From Variovorax sp. J22G73 (lineage in GTDB: Bacteria; Pseudomonadota; Gammaproteobacteria; Burkholderiales; Burkholderiaceae_C), in NCBI RefSeq assembly GCF_030317035.1, contig NZ_JASZYK010000016.1:92255-156254 (forward strand): DNA of 64,000 nt. Reading direction: 5' to 3'. Every line of letters starts with the position of its first letter. The stretch's first letter is position 1. The translations under genes were made by a program, and so were the position numbers. Of the stretch, positions 25,706 through 34,144 are shown piece by piece. The notes beneath the pieces are model-generated. The model made no database searches. It worked only from the letters and a program-made list of their open reading frames with translations, and was not told the origin of the DNA.

Positions 25706-25726
25706 GCTTTCGCGATCCGCGAAAGC
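25706..25726 (+). promoter_or_regulatory. Candidate LysR operator upstream of the CoA-transferase module
   Basis: GCTTTCGCG, ATC, CGCGAAAGC: perfect 9-bp arms around three bases. The inner positions satisfy the T-N11-A rule of LysR sites. It lies 56 bp upstream of the CoA-transferase start. No T-run follows on either strand, which argues against a terminator for the LysR gene. Confidence 0.55.
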
Positions 25727-25781
25727 TGGGTGCGCGGCTTTGTCATTCCGCTCGAGGGGGGCGCTGACCAGAATCGGGCCC

Positions 25782-27023
25782 ATGAATCTTCCCCGCGTTC
25801 CCGATGTTTCCGACGTTCCCCACCTTTCCTTGAGCCCCGGCGCGCTGCAGGGCCTGCGCGTCATCGAGATGGGCCAGCTCATCGCCGGCCCCTTCGCCGG
25901 CAAGACGCTCGGCGAGTTCGGCGCCGACGTCGTCAAGATCGAGGCGCCCGGCGCCGGCGACCCGCTGCGCAACTGGCGCCTGCTGCAGGACGGCACCTCG
26001 GTGTGGTGGCAGGTGCAGTCGCGCAACAAGCGCTCGCTGGCGCTCGACCTTCGCAGCACCGAGGGCCAGGGCATCGCGCGCCGGCTCATCGCCGAGGCCG
26101 ACGTGCTCATCGAGAACTTCCGCCCCGGCACGCTCGAAGGCTGGGGCATGGGCTACGAGGTGCTGAGCGAGCTGAACCCCGGCCTGGTGATGCTGCGCAT
26201 CTCGGGCTACGGCCAGAGCGGCCCGTACCGCGACCTGCCGGGCTTCGGCGCCATCGGCGAGGCGATGGGCGGGCTGCGTCACCTCACCGGCGAGCCGGGC
26301 CGGGTGCCGGTGCGCTGCGGCATTTCGATCGGCGACACGCTCGCCGCGCTGCACGGCACCATCGGCGTGCTCACCGCGCTGTATCACCGCAAGGTCAACG
26401 GCGGCAAGGGACAGGTGATCGACGTGGCGCTGAACGAGGCGGTGTTCAACGTCATGGAAAGCCTGGTGCCCGAGTACAGCGCGTTCGGCGCGGTGCGCGA
26501 GGCCGCGGGCAGCGCGCTGCCGGGCATCGCGCCGTCGAACGCCTACCGCTGCGCCGACGGCTACGTGCTGGTGGCGGGCAACGGCGACAGCATCTTCCGC
26601 CGGCTGATGCAGACCATCGGCCGCGACGACCTGGGCGCCGACCCGGCGCTGGCGAACAACGCGGGCCGCGTGGCGCGCGTGGCCGAGCTCGACGCGGCCA
26701 TCGAGGCCTGGACGCTGCCGCGCCCCGTGGCCGGGGTGCTCGAGGTGCTGGGCGCGGCGCGCGTGCCCGCGGGCAAGGTCTACACCGCGAAGGACATCGC
26801 CGAAGACCCGCACTACCGCGCGCGCGACATGCTGCTGCGCCAGCGCACGCGCGACGGCCACGACATCGAGGTGCCCGGCGTGGTGCCCAAGCTCATGGGC
26901 ACGCCCGGCACGGTGCGCTCTTCGGCGCCGGGGCTCGGCGACGACACCGACGCGGTGCTGGCCGGGCTCGGTTTCACATCGGAAGACATCGCCGCGCTGC
27001 GCGGCAGGAAGGTGGTGGCATGA
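25782..27023 (+). CDS. CaiB/BaiF family CoA-transferase
   Basis: A 413-residue family III CoA-transferase, which moves CoA between carboxylic acids in the cytoplasm. Diagnostic stretches are LQGLRVIEMGQLIAGPFAGK near residue 25, DVVKIEAPGAGDPLRNWR near 50, and the catalytic-Asp region GYGQSGPYRDLPGFG near 145. Start 25782 gives the family-like N-terminus; the first residues are a short Pro-Asp-Val repeat. It overlaps the next gene by four bases (ATGA 27020-27023). Beside an HMG-CoA-lyase-like gene it likely activates a branched or dicarboxylic acid before cleavage. Confidence 0.9.
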   Translation: MNLPRVPDVSDVPHLSLSPGALQGLRVIEMGQLIAGPFAGKTLGEFGADVVKIEAPGAGDPLRNWRLLQDGTSVWWQVQSRNKRSLALDLRSTEGQGIARRLIAEADVLIENFRPGTLEGWGMGYEVLSELNPGLVMLRISGYGQSGPYRDLPGFGAIGEAMGGLRHLTGEPGRVPVRCGISIGDTLAALHGTIGVLTALYHRKVNGGKGQVIDVALNEAVFNVMESLVPEYSAFGAVREAAGSALPGIAPSNAYRCADGYVLVAGNGDSIFRRLMQTIGRDDLGADPALANNAGRVARVAELDAAIEAWTLPRPVAGVLEVLGAARVPAGKVYTAKDIAEDPHYRARDMLLRQRTRDGHDIEVPGVVPKLMGTPGTVRSSAPGLGDDTDAVLAGLGFTSEDIAALRGRKVVA

Positions 27024-28033
27024 ACAGCACGGTCTTGAACGAGCCGGTCTTGAACGAGTCGGCCTGGAACGGCAACGCACGGCGCGTGCAGATGTGCGAG
27101 GTCGGCCTGCGCGACGGCCTGCAGGTGGAGGCCGCCTTCGTGCCCACCCCCGAGAAGATCGCGCTGTGCAACGCGCTGTCGCGCGCGGGCATGGCGAAGA
27201 TCGAGGTCACGGCCTTCGTGTCGCCGCAGGCGATTCCCGCGCTGCGCGACGCCGAGGTGGTGCTGCGCGAGATCGAGCGCGTGCCCGGCGTGGCCTACAC
27301 CGCGCTGGTGCCCAACGTGCGCGGCGCGGAGCGCGCCATCGACGCGCGCGCCGACGAGATGAACCTGGTCATGTCGGCCAGCGAGAGCCACAACCTGGCC
27401 AACCTGCGCATGCTGCGCGAGCAGTCGTTCCGCGCGCTGGCCGAGGTGGCGGCGCTGGCGCGGCAGGCGGGCGTGGCGGTGAACGTGTCGCTGTCGTGCA
27501 GCTTCGGCTGCCCCATCGAGGGCGAGGTGCCCGAGGCCGAAGTGCTCCGCTGGTGCGCGCGCTTCGTGGACGAACTGGGCGCGGGCGGCGTCACGCTGTG
27601 CGACACCACCGGCATGGCGTACCCGGGGCAGGTGCAGGCGCTGGTGCGCGCCTTCGTGCAGCGCTGGCCCGGCACCGGGCTCACGCTGCACTTCCACAAC
27701 ACGCGCGGCATGGGGCTGGCGAACGTGCTGGCGGGCATCGACGCCGGCGCGCGCCGCTTCGACGCATCCATCGGCGGCATCGGCGGCTGCCCCTATGCGC
27801 CGGGCGCCACCGGCAATGTGTGCAGCGAGGAGATCGTGCACGCGCTCGAACTCATGGGCTACGACACCGGCGTCGACCTGGCCCGCGTGATCGACGCCGC
27901 GCGGCGGTTGCCGGCGCTCATCGGGCATGACATTCCGAGCCAGATCGTGAAGGCCGGCCGCCGGCTCGACCTGCATGCGCCGCCGGCCGATTTCGCGGCC
28001 ACGCGCGAGCGGGCGCTGGCGCGCGCAGGCTGA
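27020..28033 (+). CDS. hydroxymethylglutaryl-CoA lyase family protein
   Basis: A 337-residue TIM-barrel lyase of the HMG-CoA lyase group that cleaves 3-hydroxy-3-methyl acyl-CoA compounds. It has the metal-binding start CEVGLRDGLQVE (about residues 26-37), LHFHNTRGMGLANVLAG near 225, and the loop GIGGCPYAPGATGNVCSEE near 252 with the catalytic Cys. The first 15 residues are a 5-residue tandem repeat (bases 27031-27060). It is coupled to the CoA-transferase, so the two enzymes probably work in sequence. Leucine-derived HMG-CoA or a citramalate-like substrate are both possible. Confidence 0.85.
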   Translation: MNSTVLNEPVLNESAWNGNARRVQMCEVGLRDGLQVEAAFVPTPEKIALCNALSRAGMAKIEVTAFVSPQAIPALRDAEVVLREIERVPGVAYTALVPNVRGAERAIDARADEMNLVMSASESHNLANLRMLREQSFRALAEVAALARQAGVAVNVSLSCSFGCPIEGEVPEAEVLRWCARFVDELGAGGVTLCDTTGMAYPGQVQALVRAFVQRWPGTGLTLHFHNTRGMGLANVLAGIDAGARRFDASIGGIGGCPYAPGATGNVCSEEIVHALELMGYDTGVDLARVIDAARRLPALIGHDIPSQIVKAGRRLDLHAPPADFAATRERALARAG

Positions 28034-28097
28034 TCCGCGCCCACGGTTGCGCACCCCCCATTCGCGATTCGATTTCAAGAACCAACGGAGACATTCA

Positions 28098-29093
28098 ATG
28101 ACCCCCTCGAACCATTTCTTCCTTACGCGCCGCCAGCTCGGCGCGCTGGCCGCCGCCGCGCTGCTGGCCGGCACCGGCACCGCCGGCGCGCAGACCTATC
28201 CGTCGAAGCCCGTCACGCTGATGGTGCCCACCGCCGCCGGTGGCACCACCGACATCGCCGGTCGCATGCTGGCCGACCCGCTGGGCAAGGCGCTGGGCCA
28301 GCCGGTGATCGTGGACAACCGCGGCGGCGCCAGCGGCGTGATCGCCGCGGTGGCGGTGAAGCGCGCCGAGGCCGACGGCCACACGCTGCTGATGCAGTAC
28401 TCGGGCTACCACGTCATCTCGCCCCACGTCACCAGGCAGAAGGCGCAGTGGGTGCCCGAGGACTTCCGCGCCGTGGCCAACGTGCTGAGCGCGCCGCAGG
28501 TGGTGGTGGTGCGCGAGGGCCTGCCGGTGAAGAACATGGCCGAGCTCATCGCCTACGCCAAGGCCCACCCGGGCAAGCTGACCTACGCATCGTCGGGCCC
28601 CGGCTCGCTGCAGCACGTGACGGGCGCCATGCTCGAGCAGCAGGCCGGCATCCAGCTCACGCACATTCCCTACAAGGGCACCGGCCCGGCGCTGCAGGAC
28701 CTGCTGGGCGCGCAGGTGGACATGACCTTCGGCACGCCGCCGCCCTTCATGCCGTTCATCCAGTCGGGCAAGCTGCGCGCGGTGGCCGTCACCGGCAAGA
28801 CGCGCGTGGCCTCGCTGCCCACCGTGCCCACGGCGGCGGAGGCCGGGCTGCCCAACCTGGACGCGACCTCGTGGTTCGCCGTGTTCGCGCCGGCGAAGAC
28901 GCCGCAGCCCGTCATCGACAAGCTCACGGCCGAGATCGCCAAGGTGGTGGCAACGCCGGCCTTCCAGCAGAAGGCCTCCGAGCTCGGCGCCACCGCCGAC
29001 TACATGAACCCGCAGAAGCTGGCCGACTACAGCAAGGCCGAGTACCTGCGCTGGGGCAAGGTGGTGGAGGCGGCGAAGATCGAAGGCGAATAA
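28098..29093 (+). CDS. Bug family tripartite tricarboxylate transporter substrate-binding protein
   Basis: A 331-residue periplasmic binding protein. A leader of about 31 residues (LTRRQLGALAAAALLAGTGT) ends near AGAQ, and the mature start TYPSKPVTLMVPTAAGGTTD is the classic Bug N-terminus. A central QLTHIPYKGTGPALQDLLG and a C-terminal TPQPVIDKLTAEIAKV complete the family pattern. An ACGGAG precedes the ATG by 7 bases. It follows the HMGL gene by 64 bp and probably delivers the acid handled by the two enzymes upstream. No tctAB genes are nearby. Confidence 0.92.
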   Translation: MTPSNHFFLTRRQLGALAAAALLAGTGTAGAQTYPSKPVTLMVPTAAGGTTDIAGRMLADPLGKALGQPVIVDNRGGASGVIAAVAVKRAEADGHTLLMQYSGYHVISPHVTRQKAQWVPEDFRAVANVLSAPQVVVVREGLPVKNMAELIAYAKAHPGKLTYASSGPGSLQHVTGAMLEQQAGIQLTHIPYKGTGPALQDLLGAQVDMTFGTPPPFMPFIQSGKLRAVAVTGKTRVASLPTVPTAAEAGLPNLDATSWFAVFAPAKTPQPVIDKLTAEIAKVVATPAFQQKASELGATADYMNPQKLADYSKAEYLRWGKVVEAAKIEGE

Positions 29094-29133
29094 GTCTTCT
29101 CGCCCGCCGCGTGTTGCCTGCGCCCGGCTGCTG

Positions 29134-31083
29134 TTACTTGTAGAGCAGCTGCGGCAGCCACAGCCCGATCTGCGGCCACATGTACAGCAGCACGATCGCC
29201 AGGACCTGGATGCCCATGAACGGCAGCATGCCCAGGAAGATCTGGTTCAGCGTCACGTGCGGCGGGCTCACCCCCTTCAGGTAGAACGCGGCCATGGCCA
29301 CCGGCGGCGAGAGGAACGCCGTCTGCAGGTTCAGCGCCACCAGCAGCCCGAAGAACAGCGGGTCGACGCCGAAGTTGTCGAGCAGCGGAATGAAGATGGG
29401 CATGAAGATCACGATGATCTCGGTCCACTCCAGCGGCCAGCCCAGCAGGAAGATGATGACCTGGCTCAAGATCAGGAACTCCACCTTCGTGAGGTTCATG
29501 CCCAGCACCCATTCCTCCACCAGCGCTTGCCCGCCCAGCAGCGCGAACGCGGCCGAGAAGATGGCCGAGCCCACGAACAGCCAGCACACCATGGCCGAGG
29601 TCTTGGCCGTGAGGAACACCGACTCCTTGAGCACCGCGAGGTTGAGCCGCCGGTAGGCCGCCGCCAGCAGCATGCCGCCGAGCGCGCCCATGGCGGCCGC
29701 CTCGGTCGGCGTGGCCAGCCCCAGCACGATGGAGCCCAGCACCGCGAAGATCAGCAGCATCAGCGGAAAGAACGAGGCGAGCAGCAGCTTGAAGATCTCC
29801 AGCCGCGCGAAGCTCAGGAACAGGTAGAACAACGTGACCAGCGCGCCGAAGACCGCGAAGGCGACCCACCACCAGGTGGGGGCGGGGCGCTGTGTCGCGG
29901 CTTCGGTGGACGGCTCCGCGGCGGTACTTTGCGCCGCGGCAGGCGGCTCGGCCAATGGCGCAGGCGATGTCGGAGGTGTTGAAGATGCTGCGGACGGCGC
30001 TGCCGTCTCGCCTTCCACGGGCGGCTCCTGCAGCCCGCCTTCCTGCGGAGGCTCCGCCAGCCCTCCTTCGCTCGGCGGCTCCTGCAGGCCGCCCTCGCTG
30101 GGCGCGCTGCGCACGGCCCCGATCTCCTCGATGTCGTAGCGCGCCTGCGCCTCCACCGTGGTCACGGCCTTGTAGCTGAAGCACGCCAGCAGCACGAACA
30201 CCACGCCCGGCAGCGCGACGATGCCGAGCTGCCGGAGCACATGCGACATCGGCACGCCCGCGTTGCGCCGCCCCTTCAGCAGCCCCACCAGCGCATGCGC
30301 CGCGGGGCTGTCGGCCAGGCGCTGCGACAGCGGCGGCAGCGGCACCACGCGCTCGGCCTGCGACAGCGGCGGCGCCCATTGCGGCTTGAGCCATGCGACG
30401 ACGATCACGTACAGCACGTAGAGCGACGACAGCATCAGCCCCGGAAAGAAGGCCCCCGCGTACAGCTGCACCACCGACACGCCCGCCGTGGCGCCGTACA
30501 CGATGAGCAGCACCGAAGGCGGCAGCAAGATGCCCAGGCAGCCGCCCGCGGTGATGGCGCCCGCGGCCAGCGGCACGCTGTAGCCGCCGCGCAGCATGGC
30601 CGGCAGCGCCAGCAGGCCCATCAGCGTGACCACCGCGCCCACGATGCCGGTGGCCGTGGCGAAGATGGTGCAGGTCACCAGCGTGGCCACCGCCAGCGCG
30701 CCGGGCAGCCGCGCCAGCGCCAGGTGCAGGCTCTTGAAGAGCGACTCGATCAGGTTCGCGCGCTCCACCAGATAGCCCATGAACACGAACAGCGGCACCG
30801 CGATGAGCACGTCGTTGGCCATGGTCTTGAAGGCCGACTGCACCATCAGGTCGAGCGTGCGGTGCCAGTCGCGCTCGTAGGCCAGGAAGGTGAACACCAT
30901 GCCCATGCCCATCAGCGTGAACGCGGTGGGAAAGCCCAGCATGATGGCCACCACCACCAGCGAGAGCATCAGCAGGCCCAGGTGGCCGTTGGTGATGGTG
31001 TCGGCGCTGGCCAGCACCGAGCCCGCGCCGACGACGATCAGCGCCATGAACGACAGGCCGAACCAGAGTTCGCGGCGGATCAT
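29134..31083 (-). CDS. dctM: TRAP transporter large permease subunit, long form with repeat insertion
   Basis: A 649-residue inner-membrane protein, the DctM subunit of a TRAP transporter that uses an ion gradient to import carboxylates. The N-terminal part (PTAFTLMGMGMVFTFLAY, LAAGAITAGGCLGILLPPS) and C-terminal part (ATPTEAAAMGALGGMLL, TEIIVIFMPIFIPLLDNFGV) are standard. Normal DctM is about 430 residues; the extra 200 lie between, as a loop with an added membrane segment and a Pro/Glu/Ala tail near 325-395 containing three 9-residue repeats. It overlaps dctQ by four bases (31080-31083). Confidence 0.9.
   Translation of the reverse strand: MIRRELWFGLSFMALIVVGAGSVLASADTITNGHLGLLMLSLVVVAIMLGFPTAFTLMGMGMVFTFLAYERDWHRTLDLMVQSAFKTMANDVLIAVPLFVFMGYLVERANLIESLFKSLHLALARLPGALAVATLVTCTIFATATGIVGAVVTLMGLLALPAMLRGGYSVPLAAGAITAGGCLGILLPPSVLLIVYGATAGVSVVQLYAGAFFPGLMLSSLYVLYVIVVAWLKPQWAPPLSQAERVVPLPPLSQRLADSPAAHALVGLLKGRRNAGVPMSHVLRQLGIVALPGVVFVLLACFSYKAVTTVEAQARYDIEEIGAVRSAPSEGGLQEPPSEGGLAEPPQEGGLQEPPVEGETAAPSAASSTPPTSPAPLAEPPAAAQSTAAEPSTEAATQRPAPTWWWVAFAVFGALVTLFYLFLSFARLEIFKLLLASFFPLMLLIFAVLGSIVLGLATPTEAAAMGALGGMLLAAAYRRLNLAVLKESVFLTAKTSAMVCWLFVGSAIFSAAFALLGGQALVEEWVLGMNLTKVEFLILSQVIIFLLGWPLEWTEIIVIFMPIFIPLLDNFGVDPLFFGLLVALNLQTAFLSPPVAMAAFYLKGVSPPHVTLNQIFLGMLPFMGIQVLAIVLLYMWPQIGLWLPQLLYK
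30020..30100 (-). repeat. Three 27-bp tandem repeats inside dctM
   Basis: Three contiguous 27-bp units at 30020-30046, 30047-30073 and 30074-30100 encode a nonapeptide of the form EGGL(Q/A)EPP plus one residue. Units one and three agree almost completely and unit two is more diverged. All are in frame, so copy number can change without breaking the protein. Confidence 0.8.
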
Positions 31084-31733
31084 CGCGCGGCTCCTTTCAG
31101 CGCGGGGGAGGGCGCGTGGGCTGCGGACTGCGCCACCACCACGCGGTCGAGCGCGGCGATGTCCGCGTCCTTCACGTGCACCATCTGCTTGAGCTTCTCG
31201 ACGTCGACCTCTTCCACGTCCTGCTCGCGCGAGGGCCACGCGCCGGTGCGGATGCACAGCACGCAGCGCACGATTTCCACGATGCCCTGCAGCAGCAGCG
31301 TGAAGCCCGCCAGCGGAATGACGAACTTGAACGGGTACAGCGGCAGCGGCTCGGCCGAGAAGGTCTGCTCGCGAATGGCCATCGACTCGCCCGCGTACAC
31401 CCAGCCGGCCCAGGTGAGCGCCACGATGCCGGGCAGGAAGAACACGATGTACAGCACCAGGTCCACCAGCGCCTGCGTGCGCGGGCGGAAGAAGCCGTAG
31501 AGCACGTCCCCGCGCACATGGCCGTTCTTGGACAGCGTGTACGCGCCGGCGGTCATGAACATGGCGCCGTACAGCATGATCTGCGCGTCGAGCACCCAGG
31601 CGTGGGGCTTGTTCAGCACGTAGCGCGAGAACACCTCCCAGCTGATCAGCAGCGTGAGCAGCAGCACGCACCAGGCGAAGGTCTTGCCGATCCAGGTGGA
31701 AAACCGGTCGACCGCGAGCAGAAAGGATTGCAT
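31080..31733 (-). CDS. dctQ: TRAP transporter small permease subunit
   Basis: A 217-residue membrane protein with four hydrophobic segments, the DctQ subunit that pairs with DctM. The stretch LLISWEVFSRYVLNKPHAWV (residues 27-46) is the family hallmark. The last 50 residues are charged (QDVEEVDVEKLKQMVHVKD) and longer than usual. It lies downstream of dctP after a 116-bp gap holding a terminator-like hairpin and is translationally coupled to dctM. Confidence 0.9.
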   Translation of the reverse strand: MQSFLLAVDRFSTWIGKTFAWCVLLLTLLISWEVFSRYVLNKPHAWVLDAQIMLYGAMFMTAGAYTLSKNGHVRGDVLYGFFRPRTQALVDLVLYIVFFLPGIVALTWAGWVYAGESMAIREQTFSAEPLPLYPFKFVIPLAGFTLLLQGIVEIVRCVLCIRTGAWPSREQDVEEVDVEKLKQMVHVKDADIAALDRVVVAQSAAHAPSPALKGAAR

Positions 31734-31800
31734 CGGAACGAACTCCTCGCCGCGAGCCCTTGCAGGGCTGTCGCGGCTTGCGTGCAGGCATTGCACGGAC

Positions 31801-31829
31801 ATGAAAAAGAAGGGCACCACCCGGTGCCC
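31801..31829 (-). terminator. Intra-operon terminator or attenuator between dctP and dctQ
   Basis: On the minus strand GGGCACC, four bases, GGTGCCC is followed directly by TTCTTTTTC. It is a 7-bp GC-rich stem plus T-run, about 20 bp after the dctP stop. It should let most transcripts end after dctP, giving excess binding protein over permease. Confidence 0.7.
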
Positions 31830-31849
31830 CCCGCGTCGCTGGGCGCGCT

Positions 31850-32965
31850 TCAGGTCTTCTTCGCCTGCCGTCCGAAGTAGTGGTTGTAGGCCATCTTGAA
31901 ATCGACCTCGTAGTCGTTCTGCCACTGGCCGGCGCGCTCGGCGAAGGTGCGCTGCGAGTCGAGCACCTTCTTGAACATCGGGTTCTCGGCCGACTTCTTG
32001 GCGATGGTCTTGTCCCACGAGGCGAGCTGCGCGCGCAGCACGGCGTCGGGTGTCTTGTAGAACTTGATGCCGCTCTTCTTCAGCTCTTCGTAGTCCTTCG
32101 AGTTGCGGTCGATGGCCTTCCAGCTCATGTCGGCGCTGGCGGCCTGCGTGGCGTACTCGATGATGGAGCGCAGCTCGGCGGGCAGCGCCTTGAGCTTGCC
32201 GCCGTTGAACAGCACCTCGAACTGTTCGCCGCACTGGTGAAAGCTCTGCAGCATGCAGTTCTTGGCCACGTCGGGAAAGCCCAGCACGCGGTCGCTCGAT
32301 GCGTTGTTGAACTCGGCCGCGTCGATGAGCCCGCGGTCCAGCGCGGGCACGATCTCGCCGCCGGGCAGCGGGTTCACCGCCGCGCCCATGTCGGTGAACA
32401 CATCGACCGCCAGGCCCACGGTGCGGAACTTCAGGCCCTTCATGTCCTCGGCCTTAGCCACCGGCTTCTTGAACCAGCCCAGCGGCTGCGTGGGCATGGG
32501 CCCGTAGAGGTAGGAGGCGACGTCGAGGTTGAGGCTCTTGTAGATCTCGTCCATCAGCGCCTTGCCGCCGCCGTAAGCGTGCCAGGCCAGGATCATGTTG
32601 GCGTCCATGCCGTAGCCCGGGCCCGACCCCCACAGCGCGAGCGCGGAGTTCTTGCCGTACCAGTACGCCACCACGCCGTGGCCGCCGTCGAGCGTGCCCT
32701 TGGCCACCGCGTCGAGCAGCTGGAAGGCCGGCACCACCGAACCGGCGGGCAGCACCTCGATCTTCAGGCGGTTGCCCGCCATGTCGTTCACCTTCTTGGC
32801 GTAGTCCTGCGCGTACTCGTGGAAGATGTCCTTGGCGGGCCAGGTGCTCTGGAAGCGCAGCGAGGTGGTCTGGGCCATGCTGACCATCGGCACGGACATG
32901 GCGCCCGCGGCCACCGCGGCGCCCTTGAGCAGCCCGCGGCGGCGGGGCATTTTGCTGTCTGTCAT
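31850..32965 (-). CDS. dctP: TRAP transporter substrate-binding protein, TakP-like
   Basis: A 371-residue periplasmic protein. The leader has PRRRGLLKGAAVAAGAMSVP, a likely Tat-type signal, and the mature part starts near TTSLRFQSTWPAKDIFHEYA. The central MKGLKFRTVGLAVDVF and PGGEIVPALDRGLIDAAEF follow the pattern of the TakP group, which binds 2-oxo acids; the Arg in the first stretch is the usual carboxylate ligand. Ligand identity is inference. It is the first gene of the dctP-dctQ-dctM operon. A 20-bp palindrome lies in the 175-bp region upstream. Confidence 0.9.
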   Translation of the reverse strand: MTDSKMPRRRGLLKGAAVAAGAMSVPMVSMAQTTSLRFQSTWPAKDIFHEYAQDYAKKVNDMAGNRLKIEVLPAGSVVPAFQLLDAVAKGTLDGGHGVVAYWYGKNSALALWGSGPGYGMDANMILAWHAYGGGKALMDEIYKSLNLDVASYLYGPMPTQPLGWFKKPVAKAEDMKGLKFRTVGLAVDVFTDMGAAVNPLPGGEIVPALDRGLIDAAEFNNASSDRVLGFPDVAKNCMLQSFHQCGEQFEVLFNGGKLKALPAELRSIIEYATQAASADMSWKAIDRNSKDYEELKKSGIKFYKTPDAVLRAQLASWDKTIAKKSAENPMFKKVLDSQRTFAERAGQWQNDYEVDFKMAYNHYFGRQAKKT

Positions 32966-33078
32966 GTGTCTCTCTCCAAGTGGGACTGACTGGGAAAACC
33001 CAGGCCGCCGTCTTGGAGTTATGGTTTGACGGGCCAAGCCGCCATCTTTGGCGCGCGGGAACACGCCGACAAACAGGG

Positions 33079-33098
33079 TTTTCACGAACCGGTGAAAA
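33079..33098. promoter_or_regulatory. Palindrome between dctP and the rhodanese gene
   Basis: TTTTCAC, six bases, GTGAAAA: perfect 7-bp arms. It lies 114 bp from the dctP start and 43 bp upstream of the rhodanese start, within the divergent region. It has the form of a repressor site, but no regulator gene is adjacent. Confidence 0.45.
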
Positions 33099-33140
33099 AT
33101 TCCGCTCATTGAAAACCCGAACCCCAAGGAATCAACTCCA

Positions 33141-33548
33141 ATGACCGAACCCGAAAACAAGGGCTACGCCGGCGACGTGACGCCCGAGCAGGCCGCCCAG
33201 TGGATGACCAGCGGCGAGGCCGTGCTGGTCGACGTGCGCACCGACGCCGAGCGCGAGTGGGTCGGCTACGTGCCGGGCGCTGTCCCCCTGGCCTGGAAGC
33301 AATGGCCGGGCATGGCGATGAACCCCGCGTTCGACGACGGCGTGGTCGCCGCTGCCGCCGGTGGCAGGAAGGTCGTGCTGCTGTGCCGCAGCGGCGTGCG
33401 TTCCGTGGCCGCGGCCAGGCGCGCGACCGAGCTGGGTGTCGAGGCCTACAACATCCTCGAAGGGTTCGAAGGGAATCCGGACGAGCAAGGGCACCGGAAC
33501 CAGGTCGGCGGGTGGCGCAAGCGCGGGTTGCCCTGGAAGCAGAACTAG
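33141..33548 (+). CDS. rhodanese-like domain protein
   Basis: A 135-residue single-domain rhodanese, probably cytoplasmic, which carries sulfur as a persulfide. It contains EAVLVDVRTDAEREWVGYVP near residue 27 and the active-site loop LLCRSGVRSVAAA with catalytic Cys near residue 82. Length is that of the one-domain group. It stands alone between the TRAP operon and kbp, convergent with kbp. The physiological sulfur acceptor is unknown. Confidence 0.88.
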   Translation: MTEPENKGYAGDVTPEQAAQWMTSGEAVLVDVRTDAEREWVGYVPGAVPLAWKQWPGMAMNPAFDDGVVAAAAGGRKVVLLCRSGVRSVAAARRATELGVEAYNILEGFEGNPDEQGHRNQVGGWRKRGLPWKQN

Positions 33549-33610
33549 AACCGAGTTTTTCGAGGTGCGCCGGCGGCCTGTACACCCGCCCAGGAACCGT
33601 TCTCTTGCGC

Positions 33611-33648
33611 ACAAAACAAAAAGGCCCGCCGATCTCCCGGCGAGCCTT
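33611..33648 (-). terminator. Intrinsic terminator of kbp
   Basis: Read on the minus strand, AAGGCTCGCCG, six bases, CGGCGGGCCTT forms an 11-bp stem with one mismatch, followed by TTTTGTTTTGT. It lies 23 bp after the kbp stop. On the plus strand the A-run precedes the stem, so it serves mainly kbp. Confidence 0.8.
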
Positions 33649-33670
33649 CGCATGAACAGCTTCGCGGCCG

Positions 33671-34144
33671 TTACTTGAGCGGCGGAATCCGCAGCTTCTG
33701 CCCCGGATAGATCTTGTCCGGGTTGCTCAGCATCGGCTTGTTCGCCTCGAAGATCGCGTTGTATTTGTTGGCGTCGCCGTAGTACTTCTTGGAGATGGCC
33801 GACAGCGTGTCGCCCTTCACCACGTCGTGGTACTGCGCGGGCGGCGCCGCGGGGGCGACGAGGTTGTTGTCCACGCTGGTCACGTTGGCCACGTTGCCGG
33901 CGGCCAGCGATGCCTTTTCGCTGGCTTCCTGCGAAGGCGCGTTGCCCGCGAGGGTGACCACGCCGCTGCTCGCCGCGTAGGTCACGACCAGCCCGGTGAG
34001 GCCGAGGTTCTGTGTCTCGATGTAGGTCTTGATGGCGGCTGCCGCGGCGGCGTTGGCGTCCGGTGCATCGGGGGTGGCGGCGTGGGCCGACGAGCCGCCG
34101 AACAGCTTTTCACCGGCTTCCTTGATGAAACTGAGCAATCCCAT
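33671..34144 (-). CDS. kbp: BON and LysM domain protein, potassium-binding Kbp-like
   Basis: A 157-residue cytoplasmic protein starting MGLLSFIKEAGEKLFG, like E. coli Kbp (YgaU), which binds potassium. The BON domain covers about residues 40-95 (VVTLAGNAPSQEASEKASLA) and the LysM domain about 107-155 (YHDVVKGDTLSAISKKYYGD to IYPGQKLRIPPL). There is no signal peptide. Start 34144 is chosen from the family N-terminus and GGAGAG upstream; the frame is open to 34264. It is divergent from coaX. Confidence 0.9.
   Translation of the reverse strand: MGLLSFIKEAGEKLFGGSSAHAATPDAPDANAAAAAAIKTYIETQNLGLTGLVVTYAASSGVVTLAGNAPSQEASEKASLAAGNVANVTSVDNNLVAPAAPPAQYHDVVKGDTLSAISKKYYGDANKYNAIFEANKPMLSNPDKIYPGQKLRIPPLK

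Noticed and set aside
25752..25765. GAGGGGGGCGC upstream of the CoA-transferase gene as a second copy of the REP-like element
   Set aside because: There is no matching C-run arm or CTTCG middle nearby.
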